Of a DNA stretch of 64,000 nucleotides, positions 8,101-16,054 are shown piece after piece. Made by a program: the position numbers and the translations under genes. Position 1 is the stretch's first letter. Every line of letters begins with the position of its first letter. The DNA comes from Ruminococcus sp. Lineage in GTDB: Bacteria; Bacillota; Clostridia; Lachnospirales; Lachnospiraceae. The notes below the pieces were generated by a model that made no database searches, was not told the DNA's origin, and saw nothing but the letters and a program-made list of their open reading frames with translations. The DNA lies in contig JACERV010000006.1 of NCBI GenBank assembly GCA_013911065.1, positions 62,001-126,000 of the forward strand, read 5' to 3'.

Positions 8101-9308
8101 TCCGCATTATAAATATCCGCACGGGATACATTTACAGAAACGGAAATGGGGGTATATCCCTTGTCATCCCACTCCCGCATAAATACACATGCCTTTTCCC
8201 AAACAAACTGATCCAGCTTTGTAATAAAACCATTCTTCTCAAAAAGAGGGATGAATTTTGCAGGAGATTGAATGCCCCATTTAGGATGATTCCATCTCAC
8301 CAACGCTTCAGCTCCCACCATAATTCCATCTTTAATCCGGTATTTGGGCTGCAGATAGACCTTGAATTGATTCTGCTGCAGTGCAGACTCCATACTGTCT
8401 GTAATTGCCTGTTCCTTCAGCAGCAGATCGCGCAGCTTATCATCATACTCTGCAAAGTATTTTCCATACTGCCCCTTGATGCTTTGGGCTGCTAATAACG
8501 CTCTGTCACACATCTGGTCCACGGGAACCGTATAATTTTCTATTGTGTAGATTCCCCATTTCATTACAATACTGCTAAGTTCCATTTTTTTACTGATTTT
8601 TTCAATCTTTTCCTGGAATATTGTATTTGTATAGTTGCGGCGGCGCTCTACCAGACAAGCAAACCGGTCGGCATTTAACCGGCCGCATATTCCATTGTAT
8701 TCCCGGCTTTCCTTATACACTTCTGCCACAGTACAAAGTAGTTTATCACCTGTAGAAACACCGAACACATCATTGATTAACTTGAAATTTTCAATATCCG
8801 AACAAACAATATCATACTGGATACCTGGGTTGCTCATCAGAATCGTTTTTACCTTTTGATAGAAAAATTCCTTACTATATAATCCGCTCAGACGATCATA
8901 CTGCATCATATTCATCATACTGGCCGTCTCACGCAAGTTGATAATGCTGGCCACCCTGTGCAGAATAATCAGCGGCCTGTACGGCTTAGCCACAAAGTCT
9001 GAGGCGCCATAGGACAGTGCAGCTATCTCATCTGCCTCTCCGTCATTTTGTGTTGTCACAATAACAGGAATCGAAGAATAAGCGGAGTCTGCTTTCATAA
9101 CGGAAAGAAAGGTATAGCCATCCATAACCGGCATGACAATATCAAGAAGAATGAGGGAAAGCCCTTCTCCATATTCTTTTAATATGTCAAGGGCTTTCTG
9201 TCCATTTTCCGCCTCCAGAACATCATAGACCGGAGACAAAATATCGCACAGCATCTTTCGGTTAAGTTCATTATCTTCCACAACTAAAATCTTTCTACGT
9301 GAAAACAT
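5175..9308 (-). CDS. Hybrid signalling protein: REC, degenerate GGDEF, EAL, PAS-like region, histidine kinase, REC
   Basis: Domains in order over 1377 residues. The receiver REC1 (5-120) has phospho-acceptor D56 and K108. A GGDEF domain (~130-290) has the active site degraded to LNADRF (211-216). The EAL domain (~305-545) keeps E334, N393, E425, D455/D456, K476, E512 and Q532, so phosphodiesterase activity is plausible. Three PAS-like segments span ~590-970. The HisKA region has H1008 in SHDIRTPMN, and the HATPase has N1126, DTGVGI and GTGLGLS. REC2 (~1255-1370) has D1308. No membrane segment is seen, so it should be cytosolic. It may join phosphorelay input to c-di-GMP breakdown, opposing the nearby cyclase. 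Monocistronic, with its own promoter. Confidence 0.9.
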   Translation of the reverse strand: MFSRRKILVVEDNELNRKMLCDILSPVYDVLEAENGQKALDILKEYGEGLSLILLDIVMPVMDGYTFLSVMKADSAYSSIPVIVTTQNDGEADEIAALSYGASDFVAKPYRPLIILHRVASIINLRETASMMNMMQYDRLSGLYSKEFFYQKVKTILMSNPGIQYDIVCSDIENFKLINDVFGVSTGDKLLCTVAEVYKESREYNGICGRLNADRFACLVERRRNYTNTIFQEKIEKISKKMELSSIVMKWGIYTIENYTVPVDQMCDRALLAAQSIKGQYGKYFAEYDDKLRDLLLKEQAITDSMESALQQNQFKVYLQPKYRIKDGIMVGAEALVRWNHPKWGIQSPAKFIPLFEKNGFITKLDQFVWEKACVFMREWDDKGYTPISVSVNVSRADIYNADITDILTGIIQKYGLPPSRLHLEITESAYTENPKQIIDTVAHLRELGFIIEMDDFGTGYSSLNMLNEMPIDLLKLDMKFIQNETAKSDSKGILQFIINLARWMNLGVVAEGVETEEQLTFLSENGCDYVQGYYFSKPLPRDEFETLLADLGCAEAVSGLDHIMSHLESPHNELERKDVPSSIEDRQKYNEMLMQHYRTPEPNTLIIGYYSITHNRIREIIDHTGSDILNTFGTVRENFITGLSSFIVEEEQRQKFLDIYLNTSALTAFKRKDTEQILKCFVKFPADERGRYVQFKVNLVEAPDAEDITGILTVIDITEQVITDKILHQLSVTNYDFVVDLNLDTDFYTVLAHNTNGNCMPGPQGSHLKRIEEMMNSVIVPRDREVYEKSLDPAEIRLRLKKEKSYTFAYSITDENGDIRTKNMTVSAVDLRIGRVCMVRTDITDSIREQRGLLNMIAYTFELAGFINVKRELLTLYTRRTILDNLSPQVMNYCENAVEGFSDIYIDTKKGEETYEQFFLENMLRRLKDKPEGYDFLLSQQMGNGLRYKQINVLWGDSDHSTICFVQADVTDILSAERDTKAALEEALSLAEEANRTKSEFLSAMSHDIRTPMNAIMGMTVLASAHIEDRERVADCLEKISISSKHLLSLINDVLDMSKIERSQITLSNTKIILSALLDQVLSIIASQAQGAGIEFIIRKKHIQNDWFYGDALRINQILINVLSNAIKFTPEGGSVEFHVEEIPALKHGNVRYCFVVKDTGVGIPEEFLTYLFEPFTRSYRAYRVEGTGLGLSITKGLVDLMGGIISVESTVSQGTEFRIELEYESAAENAGNTIENKRLSFSDLEVRKLFADRCFLVAEDNEINAEILCELLSLYGAESVVVTDGAQAVSAFENAPKNIYDAILMDIQMPEMNGYQAARVIRKMDREDAESIPIVAMTANAFAEDIREALDAGMNAHVAKPIDIEMLQVTLSKLL

Positions 9309-9367
9309 GGGGTCATCTCTCTATCTTTGAAAAAGGTCGTCAGGTATCATTACATTTACATTGTATA

Positions 9368-9396
9368 ATTCTACCATATGCCCCAGGAAAAGACAA
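9368..9396 (-). promoter_or_regulatory. Promoter for the hybrid kinase gene
   Basis: On the minus strand TTGTCT (9391-9396) and TAGAAT (9368-9373) are 17 bases apart, about 60 bases upstream of the start codon. Confidence 0.5.
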
Positions 9397-9450
9397 TCAT
9401 TTTGCCTGTCTCCGTCTTTTTCTCACAGTATAGTTCTCAACAGGACATCC

Positions 9451-10302
9451 TTAAAAAACCGGGACAACTGCTCCGCCATAATTCTCATTGATAAAGTCTT
9501 TTACATCACTAGATAAAATAGCATCTACCAAAGCTTTTGTCTTTGCAGAATCTTCATTTCCTTCTTTTACAGCGATAATATTTGCATAGGTCTTAGCTGC
9601 AAGAGAATCTGACGCCTCAACTGCCAGTGCGTCACTCACATTAAGTCCGGCTTGAGCCGCATAATTTCCATTGATGCACGCGATATCAACATCCTGAATC
9701 GCTTTTGCAGCCTGTGCAGCCTCTAACTCCTTAATTTCCAGATTCAGAGGATTCTCTATGATATCAAGTTTCGTTGCTGTAATTCCCGCATCTTCTTTCA
9801 GCTTGATTAACCCCTCTGCTTCTAACAGAAGCAATGCTCTCGCCTCATTTGTCGTATCATTCGGAACTGCCACAGATGCACCTTCCTTCAAATCATCCAG
9901 AGAAGCTGCCTTTCCTGCATATATTCCAAATGGCTCAAAATGTACACTTGCAGCAGATACAAGGTGAGTTTTGTTTTCCTCATTAAAATTTTCCAGGTAT
10001 GGAAGATGCTGAAAATAATTCGCATCCAGATCTCCATCCTCCAATGCTGTATTCGGCAATACATAATCATTGTACTCTACAATCTCAAGAGTGTATCCGT
10101 TCTCTTTCAGCTGGCCTTCAATCTCTTTTAGAATCTCAGCATGAGGAGTTACGCTTGCCCCTACTTTGATTGTTGTATCCTCTTTTTTCTCTGTTGCTGA
10201 ATTGTCCCCTGAACTGCTGCTGTCTCCAGCCTTTCCGCATCCAACAGCAAGTGATGCCACAAGACTAATTCCCAATAATACTGCAATAATTCGTTTCTTC
10301 AT
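9451..10302 (-). CDS. metQ: Methionine ABC transporter substrate-binding lipoprotein MetQ (NLPA family)
   Basis: A lipoprotein signal ends at the lipobox LAVGC (Cys22), followed by a Ser/Gly/Asp-rich linker. The NLPA-family fold then follows: VGASVTPHAEIL, GDLDANYFQHLPYL, VPNDTTNEARALLLLEAEGLI, and IACINGNYAAQAGL. It binds methionine outside the membrane for MetNI. AGGAGG lies seven bases before the ATG. It is the last gene of metN-metI-metQ, 24 bases after metI. The ligand could include D-methionine or methionine sulfoxide; this cannot be told from sequence. Confidence 0.95.
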   Translation of the reverse strand: MKKRIIAVLLGISLVASLAVGCGKAGDSSSSGDNSATEKKEDTTIKVGASVTPHAEILKEIEGQLKENGYTLEIVEYNDYVLPNTALEDGDLDANYFQHLPYLENFNEENKTHLVSAASVHFEPFGIYAGKAASLDDLKEGASVAVPNDTTNEARALLLLEAEGLIKLKEDAGITATKLDIIENPLNLEIKELEAAQAAKAIQDVDIACINGNYAAQAGLNVSDALAVEASDSLAAKTYANIIAVKEGNEDSAKTKALVDAILSSDVKDFINENYGGAVVPVF

Positions 10303-10326
10303 AATAATCCTCCTCTTTTTCTCTCT

Positions 10327-10989
10327 TTACTGCTTCGTTCTTTTATCTATCTTGTTCACAAAACGGATTCCCACTTCCTGAAACAGTTGTACTATAATCA
10401 CCAGAAGTATAACTGTCACCAGCATGACATTTGTCTGGTACCTGTAATATCCGTAATTGATGGCAACTGCTCCAAGGCCGCCTCCCCCGACAAATCCGGC
10501 CATTGCCGAATATCCGAGAATTGTTGCAAGGGCTATGGTGCTTCCTACAAACAACGAGGGCTTTGCCTCCGGAAGCAATACCTTATATATAATCTGAGCC
10601 GGTGAGGACCCCATCGCTTTCGCCGCTTCAATTACACCTGCATCCACCTCCTTTAAGGAGGATTCCACAAGTCTGGCAACAAAAGGTGCCGCAGCTACCA
10701 CAAGGGGAACAATCGTCGCCGTAGATCCTATGGTTGTTCCTGCAACCCATCTTGTAAATGGTAAAAGTGCAACCAACAGAATCAAAAAGGGAACTGAACG
10801 AACCAGATTAATAATAACTCCTGTAATAAGATTAAGTACTCTGTTCTCGCATATCCTGTCACTATCAGTTATGTATACCAACACCCCCAGGGGTACACCC
10901 AGTACATATGCGGCTGCCGTTGATACGAGAGTCATATAGAGTGTTTCTCCAATACCAAGCAATAACAATTCTATAATCTCCTGCCTCAT
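10327..10989 (-). CDS. metI: Methionine ABC transporter permease MetI
   Basis: The 220-residue protein has about five membrane helices. The permease EAA-like loop (EAAKAMGSSPAQIIYKVLLPEA, about 135-156) contacts the ATPase. The sequences LVRSVPFLILL and TILGYSAMAGFVGGGGLG are hallmarks of MetI. Its ATG overlaps the metN stop by four bases, so the two are translationally coupled. It forms the membrane channel of MetNIQ. Confidence 0.95.
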   Translation of the reverse strand: MRQEIIELLLLGIGETLYMTLVSTAAAYVLGVPLGVLVYITDSDRICENRVLNLITGVIINLVRSVPFLILLVALLPFTRWVAGTTIGSTATIVPLVVAAAPFVARLVESSLKEVDAGVIEAAKAMGSSPAQIIYKVLLPEAKPSLFVGSTIALATILGYSAMAGFVGGGGLGAVAINYGYYRYQTNVMLVTVILLVIIVQLFQEVGIRFVNKIDKRTKQ

Positions 10990-11984
10990 TCCTGGCTCCC
11001 CCCTTCCTCGAAGTATATTCCTTTTCTTCTAAGAAAATCTTTCATCTTCTTCATCACTGCCCTGTCACTCTGATGCTCAATCAGCATCTGCCCATAAGCT
11101 CTGCCGCCAATATTTTCCGTATCGGCTCCCAGAATATTCACCAGTGTATTCGTTTCAAGCACCAATTGAGCAATGATTGGCTCAAAGGATGACTGCCCGT
11201 CGAAAACAATTCTTAAAACCCTGCGTTCTCCCGTCTCAAGGAGTTTCTCCCTGGCCGGAAGAATCAGTTTCCTGGCTGTCTCCGATTTTGGATTTAGGAA
11301 TACGTCTTTGACAGTCCCCTCTTCTTCTATCACACCACCGCTCATAACTGCAACTCTGTTACATATCTGCTTCACCACTCCCATCTCATGAGTAATGATT
11401 ACAATGGTGACTCCAAGCTTTTGGTTAATTTCTTTTAACAGCTCCAGAATTGACTTGGTAGTAATTGGATCCAGAGCACTTGTTGCCTCATCACACAGAA
11501 GGACTTCCGGATTTGTTGCAAGGGCTCTTGCAATCGCTACTCTCTGCTTCTGTCCGCCGGACAGCTGTGCAGGATATGCATTCGCTTTATCCTCCAGGCC
11601 AACCAGCTTCAGAAGTTCTTCTGCTCTTTCTTTTGCTTCCCGTTTTTTCACACCAGCCACCTCAAGGGGGTAACAGATATTTTCAAGTACAGTTCTCTGT
11701 GCAAGGAGATTGAACTGTTGGAATATCATTCCCATCTTTTGCCGGTATTTTCTAAGTTCCCTGGGGCCTGCCTTTGTCAGGTTCACACCGTCGAAATATA
11801 CATTTCCGATGGTCGGAACCTCCAGCAGGTTTATACACCTTACCAACGTAGATTTTCCTGCTCCGGAGAATCCAATAATTCCATATATATCTCCCTTTTG
11901 GACCTCAAAACTCACATTTTCTACTGCGAGGAACCTTGTTTTGCTGGAGATAAACTCCTTGCTGACATGTTCAAACTTTATCAT
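10986..11984 (-). CDS. metN: Methionine ABC transporter ATP-binding protein MetN with C-terminal NIL domain
   Basis: The ATPase domain has Walker A GFSGAGKST, signature LSGGQKQR, Walker B VLLCDEATSALD and the switch His in VIITHEM. After residue ~245 a NIL domain (VLRIVFDGQSSFEPIIAQL, VNILGADTENIGGRAYG) is expected to bind methionine and cause trans-inhibition of transport. The start follows AAAGGGGGTGATGGC. It lies 54 bases after a polar amino acid binding-protein gene, with no terminator or S-box RNA in the gap, so metNIQ seems to be the distal half of a seven-gene operon. Confidence 0.96.
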   Translation of the reverse strand: MIKFEHVSKEFISSKTRFLAVENVSFEVQKGDIYGIIGFSGAGKSTLVRCINLLEVPTIGNVYFDGVNLTKAGPRELRKYRQKMGMIFQQFNLLAQRTVLENICYPLEVAGVKKREAKERAEELLKLVGLEDKANAYPAQLSGGQKQRVAIARALATNPEVLLCDEATSALDPITTKSILELLKEINQKLGVTIVIITHEMGVVKQICNRVAVMSGGVIEEEGTVKDVFLNPKSETARKLILPAREKLLETGERRVLRIVFDGQSSFEPIIAQLVLETNTLVNILGADTENIGGRAYGQMLIEHQSDRAVMKKMKDFLRRKGIYFEEGGSQE

Positions 11985-12038
11985 GCCATCACCCCCTTTA
12001 AGTGTCTGTTGTCACTGAAATCAGTGATTTATCTGATT

Positions 12039-12932
12039 TTATTCTTCCACGACTCCGCCTTCTACTACCAGGCTGTCAGGATCAACCTCATCCCCGTATA
12101 CAGGTTCAAGAGTCTCTTTGTAATTTTCATGGAAAAACTGCTCATCTGCCAGTGATTTAATCTCTTCGTTAATCCAGTCAAGCAGTGTTGTATTTCCTTT
12201 AGATACTGCCGGTGCAATGGTATCCAAATCCCCAAGGGATGTAATACCTACTGTAAATCCATCGTTTTGAAGTGCCCACGCAAGAACCTCTGTATTGTCT
12301 GTTGAGAAAGCGTCTCCACGCCCGTCAATCAATGCGTTGTATGTCTCTGTATACTGGTCAAATTTCACCAGCTCCACATCAGGATAGTTCTCTGTAAAAT
12401 AAGTCTCAGCTGTTGTTCCCTTTGCAACGATTAGTTTCTTGCCATTTAAATCTTCAGGAGAAGTAATCAGTGCATCATCAGGTGATACAACCCCAAGTGC
12501 AACCTTCATATATGGAAGGGCAAAATCAACAGACTCTGCACGTTCTTCTGTTACTGTAAAGTTCGCAAGGATTATATCAACTTTACCGGTCTGCAGGTAT
12601 TCTACACGGCTTGCAGGCTCTGTAGATACATACTCTACTTCAACTCCAAGATCTTCTGCAAGACGCTCTGCAAAGTATACATCATATCCTTGATATTCGC
12701 CTTTCTCGTCCACATAACCAAATGGATTCTTGTCACTAAATACACCAATTACAATTTTGCCGCTCTCTTTAATTTCATCCAAAGTACGGTATATTGCTTT
12801 ATCCTCTGATTTCTTCGCCGTTTCCGTTGTCTCTTTACTTGTCTCAGAAGATGAATCCCCTTTAGAACCACATCCTGTAAGAGCAGAAACCCCAAGTGCC
12901 AGTGTCAATAATAAAACTGTTATTTTTTTCAT
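12039..12932 (-). CDS. Polar amino acid (probably cystine/cysteine) ABC transporter binding lipoprotein
   Basis: The signal peptide ends at lipobox ALTGC (Cys21). A Ser/Thr/Lys linker leads to a family-3 solute-binding domain: GKIVIGVFSDKNPFGYVDEKG, GYDVYFAERLAEDLGVEVEYV, FTVTEERAESVDFALPYM. The close fit to cysteine-binding family members and the company of metNIQ suggest sulfur amino acid uptake. That is inference; glutamate-type ligands are not excluded. The ATG overlaps the stop of the ATPase gene by four bases. Confidence 0.88.
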   Translation of the reverse strand: MKKITVLLLTLALGVSALTGCGSKGDSSSETSKETTETAKKSEDKAIYRTLDEIKESGKIVIGVFSDKNPFGYVDEKGEYQGYDVYFAERLAEDLGVEVEYVSTEPASRVEYLQTGKVDIILANFTVTEERAESVDFALPYMKVALGVVSPDDALITSPEDLNGKKLIVAKGTTAETYFTENYPDVELVKFDQYTETYNALIDGRGDAFSTDNTEVLAWALQNDGFTVGITSLGDLDTIAPAVSKGNTTLLDWINEEIKSLADEQFFHENYKETLEPVYGDEVDPDSLVVEGGVVEE

Positions 12933-13708
12933 AATACAAATCCTTCCTTTTCCGTTTTATTTTCCTTGTGAAATATAAATGTATTCAAAAACCGACGTGT
13001 TCTGTCCGTTTTTGGCTGTGTAAAGAACTGCTCCGGCTCAGCAATTTCTATGATATCGCCTTCGTCCAGAAATACAATTCTGTCTGCAACAGCACGTGCA
13101 AACTGCATCTCATGTGTGACAATTACCATGGTCGATCCGCTTTTTGCAAGCTCCAGCATAACATCCAATACCTCTCGTACCATCTCCGGGTCGAGGGCCG
13201 CCGTTACCTCATCAAAAAGCATAACCTCAGGCTGCATGATCAGGGCCCTCACAATTGCCACTCTCTGCTTCTGTCCACCCGACAGCTGTCTTGGATAAGC
13301 ATCCTTCTTATCCAGAAGTCCCACTCTTTCAAGGAGCTTTTCAGCATCCTTTCGTGCTTCTTTTTTATCTCTTTTTTGTACTCTGGTTGGTCCAAGCAAT
13401 ATATTATCTATCACAGTCATATGGGGGAATAATTCATAGCTTTGAAATACCATCCCAACCTTCTGGCGGACTTCATTCCACTTGGTTTTATTTCCCGTAA
13501 TAGACTCACCGTCTAACAAAATTTCTCCGGACTGAATCTGCTCCAGCCCGTTCATACATCGCAAAAATGTACTCTTACCACAACCTGACGGGCCAATCAG
13601 AACTACTACTTCACCCTTGTGGACATCCAGGGATACATCCTTTAGTACCGGACCGTTACCGTAATCCTTGACCAGGCTGTGAACCTCTAATAATTTTTCA
13701 CTCAACAA
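12929..13708 (-). CDS. Polar amino acid ABC transporter ATP-binding protein
   Basis: A compact 259-residue ATPase has Walker A GPSGCGKST, Q-loop MVFQSYELFPHMTV, signature LSGGQKQR, Walker B VMLFDEVTAALD and VTHEM. The start appears to be TTG (two consecutive TTG codons follow an AGGTGA site; no in-frame ATG is near), which would give weak initiation. It lies nine bases after its permease gene and overlaps the binding-protein gene. It energises the two permeases encoded upstream. Confidence 0.93.
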   Translation of the reverse strand: MLSEKLLEVHSLVKDYGNGPVLKDVSLDVHKGEVVVLIGPSGCGKSTFLRCMNGLEQIQSGEILLDGESITGNKTKWNEVRQKVGMVFQSYELFPHMTVIDNILLGPTRVQKRDKKEARKDAEKLLERVGLLDKKDAYPRQLSGGQKQRVAIVRALIMQPEVMLFDEVTAALDPEMVREVLDVMLELAKSGSTMVIVTHEMQFARAVADRIVFLDEGDIIEIAEPEQFFTQPKTDRTRRFLNTFIFHKENKTEKEGFVL

Positions 13709-13716
13709 TATTCACC

Positions 13717-14394
13717 TCAATCCTTCCACTTTTTCTCTAATCCGGATGCCAAGAGTGATATGGGCCAGCAAGCCAGAAAATACAGGAAAAAGATCGCTGC
13801 ATATATCCAAAGTGCCGAATCCGGCACAGTGTAACGGTTTGCCTCTATAATTTGCTGCCCTACTTTCAGCACCTCCACTACTCCAATTAACACAATCAGC
13901 GATGTAGTCTTAATCATTCGTGTTGTCAGGTTAATGGCCAGAGGTATCAGCCTTCTTAATGTCTGCGGGATAATAATATAACCGTATATCTGTTTCCCTG
14001 TTAATCCCAATGCCTGACCGCTCTCATACTGATGCTTCGGTATAGATATCAGTGCCCCCCGCACCAGATCTCCAATCTCTGCCGTACCCCACATCGTAAA
14101 TACAATGACCGCCGATATCTGCCCCGACAGATTAATCCCAAAAGACTTTGTAAGCCCAAAGTAAACCAGGAATAAAAGTACCAGCTGCGGCATAATCCGG
14201 ATGAAATCCAGATACACTCTGGTAATACACCGGGTAATGGGATTCTTTAATGTCATAATCATTCCCAAAAGTGTTCCCAGTAGAATGGAAAGTACTACTG
14301 CAATCAGGGATACCTTAATCGTAATCCACAGCCCTCCCAGAAGGCGGAGAAAATTATCTCCCATAAACAAGACTCTAATTCCCAAATCCTGCAT
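13717..14394 (-). CDS. Polar amino acid ABC transporter permease (second subunit)
   Basis: The 225-residue His/Glu/Gln-type permease has about five helices. The ATPase-contact loop reads SGQALGLTGKQIYGYIIIPQTLRRLIP. It overlaps the 3' end of the other permease gene by 20 bases. Together they form the heteromeric channel of the importer, in the order usual for amino acid importers with two different permeases. Confidence 0.92.
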   Translation of the reverse strand: MQDLGIRVLFMGDNFLRLLGGLWITIKVSLIAVVLSILLGTLLGMIMTLKNPITRCITRVYLDFIRIMPQLVLLFLVYFGLTKSFGINLSGQISAVIVFTMWGTAEIGDLVRGALISIPKHQYESGQALGLTGKQIYGYIIIPQTLRRLIPLAINLTTRMIKTTSLIVLIGVVEVLKVGQQIIEANRYTVPDSALWIYAAIFFLYFLACWPISLLASGLEKKWKD

Positions 14395-15037
14395 ATCTTA
14401 ATCTCCTTTCCAAAAGTGTTGCCACGATAGATATTGGAAGCAATAATATCAAGTATGATAATACCAACATCAAAAGTGCCTCGTCGGTCTTGTAATACAG
14501 CCCAATCAAATCCTTTGCCACATACATCAGATCGGCCAGAGCAACCACACTGAATACGGAGGTTTCCTTAATCAGGAATATAACATTCGCACACAACGGC
14601 GGAACCGATACGGACAGCGCCTGAGGAAATATGACGTAACGCATAACCTGGCTGTGGGTCAGCCCTATGCTGAGCCCTGATTCCATCTGAATCTTTTCAA
14701 CGGATTCTAAACCACTTCGGAATGCTTCAGACATGTAGCTTCCGCCAAGAAAGCTTAATCCAATGATGGCACATGCTTCGGAACTGAGTGCAATCCCTAG
14801 CTTTGGCAGCCCAAAGTACAGAAAGAACAACTGAACCAGAAGCGGTGTATTCCGTGACAACTCTATGTAAATTGACACGATTCTTCTGATAACCGGAACC
14901 TTATAATACTGAATCATGGAACAGCACACCCCGATAACCAGCGAAAGCAAAATTCCGGTTATTCCCAGCCTCAGCGTTAACTTGGCTGCTTCTAAATACA
15001 TCGGAATATATTCTACAATAAATTCTGTATCCAACAT
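14375..15037 (-). CDS. Polar amino acid ABC transporter permease (first subunit)
   Basis: A 220-residue permease of the same family: LSRNTPLLVQLFFLYFGLP, and contact loop ESGLSIGLTHSQVMRYVIFPQALSVSVP. It is the first gene of the seven-gene run permease-permease-ATPase-binding protein-metN-metI-metQ. A good sigma-A promoter lies ~45 bases upstream, with two direct AGGAATA repeats around the expected transcription start. Confidence 0.92.
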   Translation of the reverse strand: MLDTEFIVEYIPMYLEAAKLTLRLGITGILLSLVIGVCCSMIQYYKVPVIRRIVSIYIELSRNTPLLVQLFFLYFGLPKLGIALSSEACAIIGLSFLGGSYMSEAFRSGLESVEKIQMESGLSIGLTHSQVMRYVIFPQALSVSVPPLCANVIFLIKETSVFSVVALADLMYVAKDLIGLYYKTDEALLMLVLSYLILLLPISIVATLLERRLRYAGFGN

Positions 15038-15067
15038 CTCACCCCTTTTTATAACCTATCTTTCATA

Positions 15068-15109
15068 TAGGAATAGTAGGAATATATCATTATATGCATA
15101 CTTTGTCAA
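15068..15109 (-). promoter_or_regulatory. Promoter with direct AGGAATA repeats for the amino acid/methionine uptake operon
   Basis: Minus-strand TTGACA (15104-15109) and TATATT (15081-15086) are spaced by 17 bases. Immediately downstream the plus strand reads ATAGGAATAGTAGGAATAT, a direct repeat placed where a repressor would block initiation. It recalls the GGAAT-type half-sites of the cysteine regulator CymR, which would suit sulfur amino acid uptake. The regulator is a guess. Confidence 0.65.
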
Positions 15110-15156
15110 TAGGTTTTATATGTTTTTGTTTTTAAATATTAAGTTTTCTATTACAT

Positions 15157-15202
15157 AAAAAGGCTGCCACAGCTATTGATAAAAAATCAAAGTGTGCCAG
15201 CC
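15157..15202 (-). terminator. Terminator after the TrpXYZ-like transporter operon
   Basis: On the minus strand GGCTGGCACA pairs with TGTGGCAGCC across an AT-rich loop and is followed by TTTTT. It lies about 80 bases after the ATPase stop and before the next operon promoter. Confidence 0.8.
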
Positions 15203-15280
15203 ATATATATTTAATATTTTTCTGTTCGTCTCACAGCTTTATTTTAAACAGAAGAATCATCTTCCCAATAAAACATGGGT

Positions 15281-16054
15281 TTAATTTCCACATTCAATGC
15301 TTATCTCATTGAATTTTCCCAGTATATCATCCACTTTCATCTCTTGCTTCTCTGTTCCTGCAATATCCAGTACAACTTTGCCTTGATGCATCATCAGGAG
15401 TCTGTTTCCATATTCTACGGCATAACGCAGGTTATGGGTCACCATTATAGTAGTCAGGTTCTTTTCTTTCACAATTCTGTCTGTCAGCTCCATAATCAGT
15501 TCTGCTGTTTTCGGGTCCAAAGCTGCTGTATGTTCATCCAGGATTAAGAAGTCGATTGGGGTCAGAGTGGACATTAAAAGTGCCATTGCCTGCCGCTGTC
15601 CTCCGGACAGTGCGCCTACTTTCACATCCATTTTACTTTCCAGCCCCAGATTTAACCTGCTTAACAGCTCCTGGTAATACGCCCTGCGCCCTTTATTAAT
15701 GCCCTTTCCCAGCCCATAAAAATTCCCTTTGTTATCTGCAAGGGACATGTTTTCCAAAATAGTCATAGACGGGCAGGTTCCCATCGCCGGATTCTGATAT
15801 ACCCTGCCGATTTTCCGGTTTCTTTTATATTCTTTCAGCCTGGAAATATCTTCTCCATTCATTAATATCTGTCCATCTTCTACCGGAATACTTCCGCAGA
15901 GGATATTCAGCATGGAAGTCTTACCAGAGCCATTACTGCCTATAACAGACACAAAATCACCTTTATCTGCAGTCAGGTTAAAATTTTCAAACAAGCACAT
16001 TTCATTGACTGTTCCCGGATTATAATATTTTCGGATGTTTTTCAGTTCAAGCAT
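15281..16054 (-). CDS. ABC transporter ATP-binding protein of a tryptophan-type importer (TrpZ-like)
   Basis: The 257-residue ATPase has Walker A GSNGSGKTS, Q-loop GRVYQNPAMGTCPSMTI, signature LSGGQRQA, and Walker B FLILDEHTAALDP, where the His after DE is characteristic of this importer family. It overlaps the permease gene by eight bases. With the binding lipoprotein and permease upstream it forms a three-gene system resembling streptococcal TrpXYZ. The Trp T-box ahead of the operon supports tryptophan as substrate. Confidence 0.9.
   Translation of the reverse strand: MLELKNIRKYYNPGTVNEMCLFENFNLTADKGDFVSVIGSNGSGKTSMLNILCGSIPVEDGQILMNGEDISRLKEYKRNRKIGRVYQNPAMGTCPSMTILENMSLADNKGNFYGLGKGINKGRRAYYQELLSRLNLGLESKMDVKVGALSGGQRQAMALLMSTLTPIDFLILDEHTAALDPKTAELIMELTDRIVKEKNLTTIMVTHNLRYAVEYGNRLLMMHQGKVVLDIAGTEKQEMKVDDILGKFNEISIECGN

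Noticed and set aside
11985-12038. SAM riboswitch or separate promoter for metNIQ
   Set aside because: The 54-base gap is too short for an S-box and shows no such motif; only the metN ribosome site is evident.
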